Origin: UBA6623 sp965248235
GTDB lineage: Bacteria > Acidobacteriota > Terriglobia > Bryobacterales > UBA6623
Assembly (NCBI GenBank): GCA_965248235.1
Contig: CBDFIU010000004.1
Location: 620,001-684,000 of the forward strand
Reading direction: 5' to 3'
DNA length: 64,000 nt
Below, piece after piece: positions 1 to 9,041 of this stretch; within the stretch, counting starts at the first letter, position 1, and every line of letters begins with the position of its first letter. A program made the position numbers and the translations under genes. Under the pieces are notes generated by a model, which was not told where the DNA came from, made no database searches, and saw only the letters and a program-made list of their open reading frames with translations.

Positions 1-937
1 CGATGATGCGCTGCGCGCCGTCGGGTCTCGCTTCGAGTCCGAACCCGAGCCCGGTGTGGTGCAGATAGACAAGCACGCCGCGGCCCTCACCCGCGATTCG
101 CTCCAAGCAGCTGGCGATCACGCGCTGCGACGGGTAATCTGAGGAGGAAAAGATGTCGCCCATGGCGTTCTTGGCGTGCATCCGCACAAGGACCGACTCC
201 TCGCCGTCGACATCGCCCTTGACCAGCGCGATATGCACTTCGCCGTCGATCTCGCTGCGATAAGCGATCGTGCGGAACTCGCCATGAGGCGTGTCGATCG
301 CGCCTTCGGCGAAGCGTTGGACGTAGCGTTCGTTTTCGAGCCGGTAACGGATCAGGTCGGCTACCGTGACCATCTTCAGACCGTGCTCGGCGCAGAAATC
401 GATGAGCTGAGGCACGCGGGCCATCGTGCCGTCCTCGTTCATGATTTCGCATATCACGCCGGCGGGGATCATTCCGGCGAGACGCGTTAGATCGACGGCG
501 GCTTCGGTTTGCCCGGCGCGAACGAGCACTCCGCCCTTTGACGCGCGCAGGGGCGGAACGTGACCGGGCCGAACCAGGTCAGAGGAGCGCGTGGCCGGGT
601 CGATGATCGCTTGGATCGTGCGGGCACGATCGGCGGCCGAGATGCCGGTGGTGACGCCTTCGGCGGCATCGACCATCTCGCAAAAGGCGGTTCCCATCAA
701 CGCGGTATTGCGCGTGGTCATCAACGGAATTCGCAGATGATCGAGGCGCTCGCCGGTCAGCGCCACGCAGATCAACCCGCGGCCGTGGGTGGCCATGAAG
801 TTGATGATTTCGGGGGTGATGCTTTCGGCGGCGATGGTGAGATCGCCTTCGTTTTCGCGGTCTTCATCGTCGACGACGATGATCATGCGGCCGTCGCGCA
901 GTTCGTCGACGGCTTCCGGGATGGGAACAAAAGCCAT
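1..937 (-). CDS. ribB: RibBA-like protein (RibBX type), 3' end outside window
   Basis: The minus strand is open from an ATG at 937 to the window edge (312 codons, no stop). Residues 1-200 match 3,4-dihydroxy-2-butanone-4-phosphate synthase, which makes the four-carbon precursor of riboflavin from ribulose 5-phosphate: the acidic loop DDEDRENEGD, then TTGISAADRART, RPGHVPPLRA and ICEIMNEDG. From about residue 205 the frame continues into a GTP cyclohydrolase II-like domain. Where that enzyme has its zinc site (C-x10-C-x-C), this protein reads HAKNAMGDIFSSSDY with no cysteine. It is therefore probably a RibBX-type protein with an active RibB half and an inactive RibA half. No FMN riboswitch is evident in the 150 bp between this start and the divergent gldA. 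Confidence 0.85.
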   Translation of the reverse strand, partial: MAFVPIPEAVDELRDGRMIIVVDDEDRENEGDLTIAAESITPEIINFMATHGRGLICVALTGERLDHLRIPLMTTRNTALMGTAFCEMVDAAEGVTTGISAADRARTIQAIIDPATRSSDLVRPGHVPPLRASKGGVLVRAGQTEAAVDLTRLAGMIPAGVICEIMNEDGTMARVPQLIDFCAEHGLKMVTVADLIRYRLENERYVQRFAEGAIDTPHGEFRTIAYRSEIDGEVHIALVKGDVDGEESVLVRMHAKNAMGDIFSSSDYPSQRVIASCLERIAGEGRGVLVYLHHTGLGFGLEARPDGAQRII

Positions 938-1087
938 GGGCCTTGCTTTTACTATAGCCTTCAGGAGTGGGGTTGGAAGACAGTGCTCCCGACCTGATAG
1001 TTCGCGGCCGGGGGACTCTGCGCTAACCTAGGCAACGTCGGCTTTTTCGAGCTGGGTCATTCGTTGTCGCATCACGGGAGTTTCATT

Positions 1088-2194
1088 ATGTTGTCGGTCT
1101 TTTCGGCTCCGAGCCGTTACACGCAGGGTAAGCACGCTACCGCGCAGCTTGGCGCGGAGATGAAACAGCTCGGCTTACAAGGACCGGCGTTGATCTTGGC
1201 CGGGCGTTCCGCGCAGCGCTTGCTCTCGGAGGTTTGGACCGAAACCTTCGGCGACGCCGGAATCGAATTCACCGTGACGCCTTTCGGTGGAGAGTGTTCG
1301 CACCCGGAAATCGAACGCATCAAGACCGCGGCCCGCGAAGGGCAGGCTCGGGTTGTGATCGGCGCCGGCGGCGGCAAGGTGCTTGACGCGGCGCGCGCGG
1401 CGGCGTCGGACCTGGAGTTACCCGTCGTCAATTGCCCGACCGTTGCTTCGAGCGACGCACCTTGCAGCGCCCTTTCTGTGATCTATACCGACGAAGGCGT
1501 GTTCCAGGAATATCGCTTTTACCCGAGAAATCCAGACTTGGTTCTGGTCGACACCTACGTCATCGCGCAAGGGCCGGCGCGACTGCTGGTCGCCGGGATG
1601 GGCGATGCATTGGCGACGATGTTCGAAGCACAAACCTGTGTCGAGGGACACATTCAGAACATGCGCGGCGGGGCGTCGACCCAGAGCGCTCTGGCGCTGG
1701 CGGAGCTTTGCTATCGGACGCTCGTCAATGACGGACCGGCGGCCAAGCAGGCGGTCGAAAGCGGCGTCGTTTCGCCCGCGCTTGAAAGGCTCGTCGAAGC
1801 GAATACGCTGCTGTCGGGGTTGGGGTTTGAATCCTCGGGGTTGGCGGCGGCACACGCCGTGCACAACGGGCTGACCGCGGCGCCCGGTACACATCCATAT
1901 TTCCATGGGGAGAAGGTTGCCTTTGGAACGCTCGTGCAATTGGTGCTTGAAGGCAAGCCGCAAGACCGGATCGATGAAGTGCTGACGTTTTCGACGGGCG
2001 TGGGTTTGCCGATTACGCTGGCGGAGGTGGGGTTGGCTGATATCGAAACCGAGTTGCTCGATCAGGTCGCGGCGGGCGCGACAGCGGAAGGGGAGACGAT
2101 TCACAACGAACCGTTTGAGGTTCGGCCGGATATGGTCGCTGACGCTGTCCTGGCCGCCGATGCCCTGGGTCGGGATTGGGTGGGCCAGGGGTGA
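1088..2194 (+). CDS. gldA: Glycerol dehydrogenase (iron-containing ADH family)
   Basis: The 368-aa product matches the NAD+-dependent glycerol dehydrogenase family, which oxidises glycerol to dihydroxyacetone in the cytosol. It shows the NAD-binding glycine stretch GAGGGK and the three expected metal ligands: Asp in GMGDALATM, His in AAAHAVHNG and His in HPYFHGEK. Length is normal for the family. The ATG at 1088 is preferred because GGGAG lies 7 nt upstream; an in-frame TTG at 1064 has no such site. The gene is monocistronic and divergent from ribB. Related Fe-ADH proteins use other polyols, so the substrate is inferred. Confidence 0.88.
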   Translation: MLSVFSAPSRYTQGKHATAQLGAEMKQLGLQGPALILAGRSAQRLLSEVWTETFGDAGIEFTVTPFGGECSHPEIERIKTAAREGQARVVIGAGGGKVLDAARAAASDLELPVVNCPTVASSDAPCSALSVIYTDEGVFQEYRFYPRNPDLVLVDTYVIAQGPARLLVAGMGDALATMFEAQTCVEGHIQNMRGGASTQSALALAELCYRTLVNDGPAAKQAVESGVVSPALERLVEANTLLSGLGFESSGLAAAHAVHNGLTAAPGTHPYFHGEKVAFGTLVQLVLEGKPQDRIDEVLTFSTGVGLPITLAEVGLADIETELLDQVAAGATAEGETIHNEPFEVRPDMVADAVLAADALGRDWVGQG

Positions 2195-2254
2195 GATCGG
2201 TCCATTCCGCGGCGGACGGGTTCGAGTGCCCCCATGATAAACTGAAACCGGTTT

Positions 2255-4375
2255 ATGGCCGCTGAGAGCGGACTTGTTGCGACGCATTCGGCTGCGGGAG
2301 CGGTCCTGGACGGGGTCTTTCTCGAAGCCTACCGCAACATGTATCTTTCGCGTCGTTTGGATGATCGGGAGATCATTCTCAAGCGTCGCAATCAAATCTA
2401 TTTCCAAGTGAGCGGGGCGGGTCACGAAGCGGTTCAAACCGCGGCGGGCCTGTTATTGCGCCCCGGCTTCGACTGGTTCTACCCCTACTACCGCGACCGC
2501 GCGCTCTGCCTGGCGCTGGGCGTAACGCCTCTTGAGATGTTGCTGCAGGCGGTCGGTGCGGGATCGGATCCCATGTCCGGCGGCCGGCAGATGCCGACGC
2601 ATTGGTCAAATCCGCGCTTGAACATCGTTTCGGCCTCGAGTCCGACCGGGACGCAATTTCTTCAGGCCGCGGGCTGCGCGCAAGCCGGGCGTTACCGCTC
2701 GCGGCAACTCGACAAACAGCCGCCCGAGCGCGGGCATCGCGAAGTCGTGCTCGTTACCTCGGGCGACGGAGCCACGAGCGAAGGTGAGTTTTGGGAAGCG
2801 CTGAATGCCGCCTGTATCGAGCGTCTGCCTGTCCTTTTCCTGATCGAAGACAACGGCTACGCAATCTCCGTTCCCGTGGAAGCGCAGACTCCCGGCGGCA
2901 GCATTTCGCGGCTGGTCGAATCGTTCCCCGATCTCGCGGTGCATGAAGTCGACGGGCTCGACTTCCCGGCGAGTTATGAGACGCTGCATGCCGCCGCCGA
3001 GCACTGCCGTCAAGGGGCCGGGCCGGCGCTGGTGCATGCGCACACGGTGCGAATCTACTCCCACTCGCTCTCGGACGACGAATCGCTCTATAAGCCCGCG
3101 GAAGAGCGTGCCTCCGAGTTTGAACGCGACCCGATACCTCGGCTGGCCAAGTTGATCGAGCATCGCGGTATCGCCGACGAACATACGCTTTTCACGCTGC
3201 ACGCCGAAGTGGATGAGGAGATCCACGAGGCCGTCGATCAGGTCCTCGCCGCCGCGCCTCCCGAGCCCGGTTCGGCCAAGACGTTCCTCTACTCGCCGCG
3301 TGTCGATCCGACCTCGGCGGAATTTGACGTGCCGGCCTCGGCCTCGGGCGACCCGCTCACGATGGTCGATTCGGTGAACCGCTGTCTGCACGATGAGATG
3401 CGGCGCGACCCGCGCATTGTCGTCTTCGGCGAAGATATTGCCGACTGCACGCGGGAAGAGAACCTCGACCAAGTCAAAGGCAAGGGTGGCGTTTTCAAAG
3501 CAACGCTCAACCTGCAACGGGAGTTCGGGAGCCGCCGAGTATTCAATGCTCCCATAGCCGAAGCAGCCATCGTCGGACGTGCGATCGGCATGGCGACGCG
3601 CGGCCTAAAACCGGTTGTCGAGATTCAATTTTTCGATTATATTTGGCCCGCTATGATGCAGATTCGTAGTGAGTTGGCTAATTTACGCTGGCGATCCAAC
3701 AACGGCTTTTCCGCGCCTCTGGTCATTCGGGTCCCGATCGGGGGATACCTGGGCGGGGGGTCGATTTATCACAGCCAGAGCGGCGAGGTGACATTTACCC
3801 ACATCCCCGGGTTGCGGGTCGTGATGCCGTCGAGCGCTCGCGACGCGGCCGGGCTGTTGCGGACGGCGATTCGCTCGGACGACCCGGTGCTGTTCCTGGA
3901 ACACAAGAAACTGTATCGCGAGACGTACAATCGCGACCCTTACCAGGGGCCGGAATTTTGTATTCCCTTCGGGGAGGCGCGTTGCATCAAACAGGGCGAC
4001 GACCTGACGATCGTCACCTATGGGGCGCTGGTGCAACGCTCGCGGCAAGCGGCCTTGCACGTCGAGAAAGAGCGTGGGGTCTCGATCGAGATTCTCGATT
4101 TGCGAAGCCTCAGCCCGTATGACTGGGACGCCATTGCGACATCGGTTTCAAAGACCAATCGCGTGCTTGTCGCTCACGAAGATTGTCTGTCTTTCGGATA
4201 TGGAGCCGAGATCGCGGCGCGTGTGGCCGAGGAACTTTTCGATCGCCTCGACGCCCCGCCCTCGCGGATTGGCGCGTTGGACACGTGGGTTGCCTATCAA
4301 CCGCGGGTGGAGCGGGAGATTCTGCCACAGGTGGAAGACATCGAAAGGCAGATCGAGCGGCTGCTCGATTACTGA
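2255..4375 (+). CDS. 2-oxoacid dehydrogenase E1, alpha and beta subunits fused
   Basis: The 706-aa protein joins both halves of the thiamine-diphosphate-dependent E1 of branched-chain 2-oxoacid or acetoin/pyruvate dehydrogenase complexes, which decarboxylates a 2-oxoacid and acylates the E2 lipoyl arm. Residues 1-350 are E1-alpha, with the ThDP motif starting GDGATSEGEF and ending near EDNGYAI. Residues about 370-706 are E1-beta, with VFGEDIAD, FNAPIAEAAIVGRAIGMA and VAHEDCLSFGYGAEI. No E2 or E3 gene is adjacent, so the partners are encoded elsewhere. A fused E1 of this kind is commonly annotated as 2-oxoisovalerate dehydrogenase; the true substrate cannot be read from sequence. No strong ribosome-binding site precedes the ATG. 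Confidence 0.88.
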   Translation: MAAESGLVATHSAAGAVLDGVFLEAYRNMYLSRRLDDREIILKRRNQIYFQVSGAGHEAVQTAAGLLLRPGFDWFYPYYRDRALCLALGVTPLEMLLQAVGAGSDPMSGGRQMPTHWSNPRLNIVSASSPTGTQFLQAAGCAQAGRYRSRQLDKQPPERGHREVVLVTSGDGATSEGEFWEALNAACIERLPVLFLIEDNGYAISVPVEAQTPGGSISRLVESFPDLAVHEVDGLDFPASYETLHAAAEHCRQGAGPALVHAHTVRIYSHSLSDDESLYKPAEERASEFERDPIPRLAKLIEHRGIADEHTLFTLHAEVDEEIHEAVDQVLAAAPPEPGSAKTFLYSPRVDPTSAEFDVPASASGDPLTMVDSVNRCLHDEMRRDPRIVVFGEDIADCTREENLDQVKGKGGVFKATLNLQREFGSRRVFNAPIAEAAIVGRAIGMATRGLKPVVEIQFFDYIWPAMMQIRSELANLRWRSNNGFSAPLVIRVPIGGYLGGGSIYHSQSGEVTFTHIPGLRVVMPSSARDAAGLLRTAIRSDDPVLFLEHKKLYRETYNRDPYQGPEFCIPFGEARCIKQGDDLTIVTYGALVQRSRQAALHVEKERGVSIEILDLRSLSPYDWDAIATSVSKTNRVLVAHEDCLSFGYGAEIAARVAEELFDRLDAPPSRIGALDTWVAYQPRVEREILPQVEDIERQIERLLDY

Positions 4376-4390
4376 TAGCCCGGATTTGTT

Positions 4391-4795
4391 GTGAGCAATC
4401 TTGATCGCGTCCGGGCTTACTTCGCTTCGTGCGGCGAGGGCAGTGCCGAGGCCGTGGCCGCGCACTTCACCAAAGACGCTCGGATCTACGACCTCAATCA
4501 CGCGCCCGTGATCGGACGTGAGACGATCGGCACGTTCTGGGAGAAGATTGTTCGCAAATGGGCCGGCGCGACGTGGCGCCTCGACACTGTCGTCGGCGAT
4601 GGAGAACGAGCGGCGATAGAGTGGACGATGCGGGGTCGGCACAATGGCCGTGAGTTCACGGTGCGGGGGTCGGAGCACTATGAATTCGAGGACGGGTTGA
4701 TCCGCGAAATTCGGCAGTATTGGACCTTCACACCGGACGACCCGGGGTCGGAGCTGGTTGGGTTTCCGTATGCGGAGGATCCGCGCTTTCGGTAA
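4391..4795 (+). CDS. SnoaL/NTF2-like protein
   Basis: This 134-aa protein has the composition of the SnoaL-like NTF2 fold: an N-terminal helical stretch (RVRAYFASCGEG), FTKDARIYDLN, and alternating strands ending in a YEFEDGLIREIRQYW motif. Members include isomerases, hydrolases and proteins of unknown role. It starts at GTG, 15 nt after the E1 stop codon, so it is probably co-transcribed with the E1 gene. The function is unknown; a small-molecule pocket is expected from the fold. Confidence 0.7.
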   Translation: MSNLDRVRAYFASCGEGSAEAVAAHFTKDARIYDLNHAPVIGRETIGTFWEKIVRKWAGATWRLDTVVGDGERAAIEWTMRGRHNGREFTVRGSEHYEFEDGLIREIRQYWTFTPDDPGSELVGFPYAEDPRFR

Positions 4796-4808
4796 GTGTG
4801 CCACATAC

Positions 4809-4892
4809 CGGCTAAAGCCGAGAATGGGGAAGGCCGTTGAAACGGCCTGATTGCCATTCGTACTGTAAACACCGGCCCTAAAGGACCGGCCT
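4809..4892. repeat. Cluster of three short palindromes (REP-like)
   Basis: Three hairpins lie within 84 bp of the 293-bp gap between the NTF2-like gene and the SDR gene: CGGCTAAAGCCG at 4809-4820, AGGCCGTTGAAACGGCCT at 4831-4848 (8-bp perfect arms), and an imperfect CCGG-rich hairpin at about 4872-4889. None ends in a T run, so they look like repetitive palindromes rather than intrinsic terminators. The rest of the gap shows no gene. Confidence 0.55.
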
Positions 4893-5088
4893 ATTGCAAC
4901 CATGCCTGGTGAACCGGGCTCACTTTTCTGTATACATGTAGAGGAACCCATTGCGGCAGTAATGTCGCCTCCGCGTCTTGGTGTTCACGCTACGATTTTG
5001 AAACTTGCGCACGACTTGCTTCGAGGTCCACTTGGCCGGTTGTCGGGTCGGGGTGTCGCCCCCCCCGGTCTCCTGAAAGGATCAATTC

Positions 5089-5841
5089 ATGTTCGAAGGA
5101 AAAGCAGCTCTGGTTAACGGCGCCTCACGCGGCATGGGCTTGGCGATTGCTCGGGGTGTTCTCGATCGCGGCGGAAGAGTTTGCATCACGAGCCGCAAGC
5201 AACCCGGTCTCGACGAGGCCCTTGCCGAGCTCGATGCGGGCGACCGCGCGATCGGCGTGGCGGGGTACAGTGCCGATCCCAAACACCGCGAAGAAGCCGT
5301 TCGCAAGACGATCGAGACTTTCGGGTCTCTCGACTTGCTGGTGAATAACGCGGGGACGAATCCGCAGTATGGCCCCTTGGTCGAAGCCGAGATGAGTCGC
5401 GTCGAAAAGGTTTTCGAAGTCAACGTCTTCGCCGTGCTCGGTTGGATCCAAGAAGCCTGGAAAGCCTGGATGCGGGATCATGGCGGGGCGGTTCTTAACA
5501 CAGCCTCGACCAGCGCATATAGAAATCCTCACAAGATCGGCGCTTACAACGTCAGCAAGGCGGCGGTCGCTCACCTGACACGACAGATGGCGTCGGAGTT
5601 GGCCCCGGCCGTCCGCGTCAACGCCATTGCCCCGGCGTTGATCAAGACCCGTTTCGCGTCGGCGGTTTGGGAAGACAAAGAAGATGCTTGGTCGGATGTT
5701 TACCCGATGAAACGCATCGGCGAGCCGAAGGATGTCGTGGGGATTTCATGTTTGCTGTTGAGTGACGAAGCCTCTTGGATCACCGGGGAAACGGTCGTGA
5801 TTGACGGCGGGATTCTGGTTGCGGGGTCGCTGTTGCGGTAG
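5089..5841 (+). CDS. SDR-family oxidoreductase (FabG-like)
   Basis: The 250-aa product is a classical short-chain dehydrogenase/reductase. It has the cofactor motif GASRGMGLAIA near residue 11, the structural NNAG motif, catalytic Ser in NTASTSAY and the YxxxK pair as YNVSK. The C-terminus GETVVIDGG is typical of the family. GAAAGG precedes the ATG by 9-14 nt. SDRs reduce or oxidise alcohol/carbonyl groups with NAD(P)(H); the substrate here is unknown. The gene stands alone. Confidence 0.87.
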   Translation: MFEGKAALVNGASRGMGLAIARGVLDRGGRVCITSRKQPGLDEALAELDAGDRAIGVAGYSADPKHREEAVRKTIETFGSLDLLVNNAGTNPQYGPLVEAEMSRVEKVFEVNVFAVLGWIQEAWKAWMRDHGGAVLNTASTSAYRNPHKIGAYNVSKAAVAHLTRQMASELAPAVRVNAIAPALIKTRFASAVWEDKEDAWSDVYPMKRIGEPKDVVGISCLLLSDEASWITGETVVIDGGILVAGSLLR

Positions 5842-5907
5842 GTGGGACGGCGGCAAGCGGGTCCGACGTTGGCTCGGCGCTTTCGCGTGGTGGTAAGCTG
5901 AACCCGA

Positions 5908-6412
5908 GTGGCCGTACAGATCCTCATCACGCCCGAAGAATACTTGCAAACCGCTTTCGACAGTGCCGATTGTGAGTTCGTCGACGGCGCCATCGTGGAG
6001 AGGAATTTGGGGGGGGAATCCGCATAGCACAGCCCAGGCTCGGCTGGTCGAAATTTTTTATGAGGCCCGAAAACGGCACCCTTTACACAGCCGCCCGGAA
6101 CTACGCATGCAGCTCGCGCCGACACGGTTTCGCATACCGGACGTCGCGGTGTTTCAGCCCACCAAACCGGTCGATCTCGTCCCTTCGGAGCCGCCTTTTA
6201 TCGTCATCGAGATCGTCTCCCTCGAAGATCGTCACACCGATATTGTGAAGAAGCTCGAAGAGTACGGAACTTGGGGCGTACCGCACATTTGGTTGGCTGA
6301 CCCCTCGCCGCGCCAATTGTCCATCTACGAAGAGAAAGGGCTCGTCGCGGTTGAGGCTTTTCGTCTTCCCGACTTCGATCTGGAAATTAGACCGGCGGAT
6401 CTGTTCGAGTAG
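5908..6412 (+). pseudogene. Uma2/DUF820-family putative nuclease, frameshifted at a G8 tract
   Basis: Uma2 proteins have a PD-(D/E)xK-like restriction-nuclease fold and unknown function. The frame opens at GTG 5908 with ITPEEYLQTAFDSADCE and FVDGAIVER, then meets TAG just after eight consecutive G (6009-6016). In the +1 frame the family continues: HSTAQARLVEIFYEA, RIPDVAVF, EIVSLEDRH and HIWLADP, to a stop at 6412. Seven G would restore one 167-aa protein. The lesion is either a real frameshift, a phase-variable tract or a sequencing error. Each half is well preserved, so any inactivation is recent. Confidence 0.75.
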
Positions 6413-6436
6413 CGCATCCCCACTCAAAATCCGCCG

Positions 6437-8959
6437 TCAGTAGTTCACCCAAATCGGGCTTGACCACGCCACGTGGCCATCGACTTGCTCGACGCGCACA
6501 TAGTAATACCGCGTGCCGGTGCGATCATCGTCGTCGGTATCGGTGTAGGCAAAGCTTATCTCTTGTAGGCTGGGTTCGCGGGTGTAGAGGATGCCGCCAT
6601 TGCGCACAATGTGGACTTTCGCTATCTCCGCCGTCCCGCGCACCTTCACTTCGATCGGCGGGGTCTCGGCGGCTGAAAACTCGTCGCCCATGAAGTGGGG
6701 GCCCATGCGGACTTCGAGCAAAATATTGTCCGTCGCCCCATAGGTATGTCGCCGCCGAACCGCGTCCAAGATGCCTTCGCGCGTCGGGTCGTCGGTGTAG
6801 ACCATGGCGTAGGAATAATGCGTTGAATGATGATCGGAGCTTGCGATCACGCCGATCCGATAGCCCTTCTTCCAAGCCTGGGTCACAAAGCCTACCGAAA
6901 AATAACCGGAGGTGCGAATGTGCTCGTCGTCGACGCCAATGCGGGCGTCGAGTGGCCCCTGGGAAGATTCGTAGCTTGTCCGCGCTCCTTGGAAGATTTC
7001 GACCACCGGTTCGATTTCGGGGTCGTTGTCGCTCCAATCAGTGCCCTGTTCCGTGGCCGAGGTGTGAGGGATGGAAAGGCCGCCCATGCGACGAACTTCC
7101 TCGTAGAGGTGCTTCGTATCGTCGCGGACAACGTTGATCGCCGCGATGCCGCTGACGTCGCCTTGCGGGTGCCGCGGCAACTCGAACAGCTTCACGCCTT
7201 CCTTGTAGAAAAACGGTGTCACCTGACCCGAGCGGTCCGGGAACAGGATGTTGCGGTGGCCGTTGGGTTGCGACAGGCTGCGTTCGTAGCCGTGGATCGC
7301 CGTAAAGCGGCCGGGCACGTGATACATGTCGGCGGCCTTTTGCGAGTACCACCACCAGTAGTCATAGCCGCCTCCCTGATGATCGGTCGATGCCCCGAAA
7401 TCGAGCGCGGCGACATCGAGCGCATAGCGGTAGAAATCAGGCAGCGTGCCGTCGCGGACGCCGCCGTCATCCCAACTCAATTCCGTGTGGCGGTGCAGGT
7501 CCCCGCGCACGATTTTGGTTGCGCGCCCACCGACACTTACGCGGTGGGCACGCAGCGCGGCAATGTCACCGGCCTCGTCGGCGTGACCTGGGAGAGTTGA
7601 GATCCTCTCTACCGGCGGCTGCCCGAGCGAGACCTCGCCCCCCGGCACGGGGTCGAATCTTGCGGCGTACACTTCCCCGAGGATCGGCCGTTGCACCCAG
7701 ATCTCGCGGCGATTGTCGGTCGGCCAGGCCCACCACATGCCCTCGGGCGTGGCGGCGGCGCCGAGGCGCGTTCCCGCTCGGCCCCAGCTTTTCGGCAAGG
7801 GTCGCGCGCGGCTCCAGCGATCGCCTTGATACCGCGTGACCCAATATTCGAAATACGAAAGCTCGCCCTTTTCTCCCTCGCCCACAACGAGGATCTGCCG
7901 CTTGGCCGCGACCCACACAGTTCCCTGTCGATCAGTAAATACGTGCGGCTGAAACGACCACTTGGGCTCTCCCTTGCCCTTTCGAAAGGCCGCTTGCAAC
8001 GGCCTAGCGGGAGCCTGCACGCGACCACCCGCATAGCAACGAATACGCGATTCGCGCAGCCCGCCCAGCTCCACGCCCGGTTGGCGTTGGCGAATCTTGT
8101 ACCCCGTATCCTTCCCCCACCCGGCCCCTCCCGACTCATAGGCCACCCAAACGCGATCTTGCTGGTCGACGGCAACCGCGGCCCGGGCCTCGAAGCGCGC
8201 GGTCTCGGCTATCGCAACCTCCGGCGCCGTGATCTTGCCGTCGCGGACGCCGCTGAGATAGACGTCGTAATTGCCGTTCTTGTAGCTGTCGTAGGCGACC
8301 CATGCGGTACCGCTCGAGTCAATCGCGACGGCCGGGTCCCAGTCGTTCACCGGACGGTCGGTGACGGTGACGGCCGGAGCCCAGTTATGACGATAGCGAG
8401 AGGATTCAGCGCCGCTGACGGTCCTCAGATAGATGTTCGAAGCCTGCTCGCGAAAGCCTTGCCAGACAACGGCGATCCGACCCGTCCTGTCGCTGCCGAC
8501 CCGAGGGTTGATGTCCGGCAGCGGATGATCGGTCAAACGCCGTAGGGTGCTCCAGCTTTGGGTGGCGGGGTCGAAGCGGCGAGCGTGGATGTCCCAATTT
8601 TCGGCGACTTGTTGGGTCCACACGACCCAGACGCGGTTGTCAGCGTCGACGGCGACTTGCGGGAACCAAGAGTCGCCGCTTGTGTTGGGAACGTACTGCA
8701 GGTTGCCCCAGGTCCCGTTGACGTAATGGCGCAGGGCGATATCGTCGCGTCGATCGGAGTAGGCCAACCAGGCCAGCCACAGCGATCCGTCGGGCGCGGC
8801 GGCGACGGCGGGGAGGTCGTCCTCGCGGTTGTCGGTTCCGACCATGACGGGCGCCGCGGCGACATCGGCGGCGCGCGATTGGGCCGCGAGGTCGACGAGA
8901 GGACCCGAGAGAACAATCCAGCAAAACAGGAGGAGAAGCGATCGAGCCGGTGCCTGCAT
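6437..8959 (-). CDS. DUF3604 protein with N-terminal propeller-like region (paralogue 1)
   Basis: This 840-aa protein begins with a signal peptide (hydrophobic LLLLFCWIVL, cleavage near AAQS) and is exported. Residues 40-430 are a series of repeats of the type 'VAVDADNRVWVVW' that resembles a beta-propeller. Residues about 470-840 form the DUF3604/PHP-like domain, starting RGDLHRHTELSWDDG and containing STDHQGG, GYERS, NGHRNILFP, IPHTSAT and ASSDHHS; the many His and Asp suggest a metallohydrolase. A second gene of the same architecture lies at 38725-41733. Neither substrate is known. The sulfatase homologue and esterase beside the second copy hint at processing of external polymers, which is only an inference. 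Confidence 0.8.
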   Translation of the reverse strand: MQAPARSLLLLFCWIVLSGPLVDLAAQSRAADVAAAPVMVGTDNREDDLPAVAAAPDGSLWLAWLAYSDRRDDIALRHYVNGTWGNLQYVPNTSGDSWFPQVAVDADNRVWVVWTQQVAENWDIHARRFDPATQSWSTLRRLTDHPLPDINPRVGSDRTGRIAVVWQGFREQASNIYLRTVSGAESSRYRHNWAPAVTVTDRPVNDWDPAVAIDSSGTAWVAYDSYKNGNYDVYLSGVRDGKITAPEVAIAETARFEARAAVAVDQQDRVWVAYESGGAGWGKDTGYKIRQRQPGVELGGLRESRIRCYAGGRVQAPARPLQAAFRKGKGEPKWSFQPHVFTDRQGTVWVAAKRQILVVGEGEKGELSYFEYWVTRYQGDRWSRARPLPKSWGRAGTRLGAAATPEGMWWAWPTDNRREIWVQRPILGEVYAARFDPVPGGEVSLGQPPVERISTLPGHADEAGDIAALRAHRVSVGGRATKIVRGDLHRHTELSWDDGGVRDGTLPDFYRYALDVAALDFGASTDHQGGGYDYWWWYSQKAADMYHVPGRFTAIHGYERSLSQPNGHRNILFPDRSGQVTPFFYKEGVKLFELPRHPQGDVSGIAAINVVRDDTKHLYEEVRRMGGLSIPHTSATEQGTDWSDNDPEIEPVVEIFQGARTSYESSQGPLDARIGVDDEHIRTSGYFSVGFVTQAWKKGYRIGVIASSDHHSTHYSYAMVYTDDPTREGILDAVRRRHTYGATDNILLEVRMGPHFMGDEFSAAETPPIEVKVRGTAEIAKVHIVRNGGILYTREPSLQEISFAYTDTDDDDRTGTRYYYVRVEQVDGHVAWSSPIWVNY

Positions 8960-9041
8960 TACTCGAAACGATAGACGGCTCGGCGTCTGCTGTCAAACAG
9001 AAGCGGCTGTAGCGGCCGCGGCGCGTAGTATCCTGTCGGGA

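Noticed and set aside
938..1087. FMN riboswitch upstream of ribB
   Set aside because: The conserved RFN core elements were not visible between the divergent starts.
1418..2437. Minus-strand 339-codon frame
   Set aside because: Antisense to gldA, with Arg/His-rich composition and no family motif.
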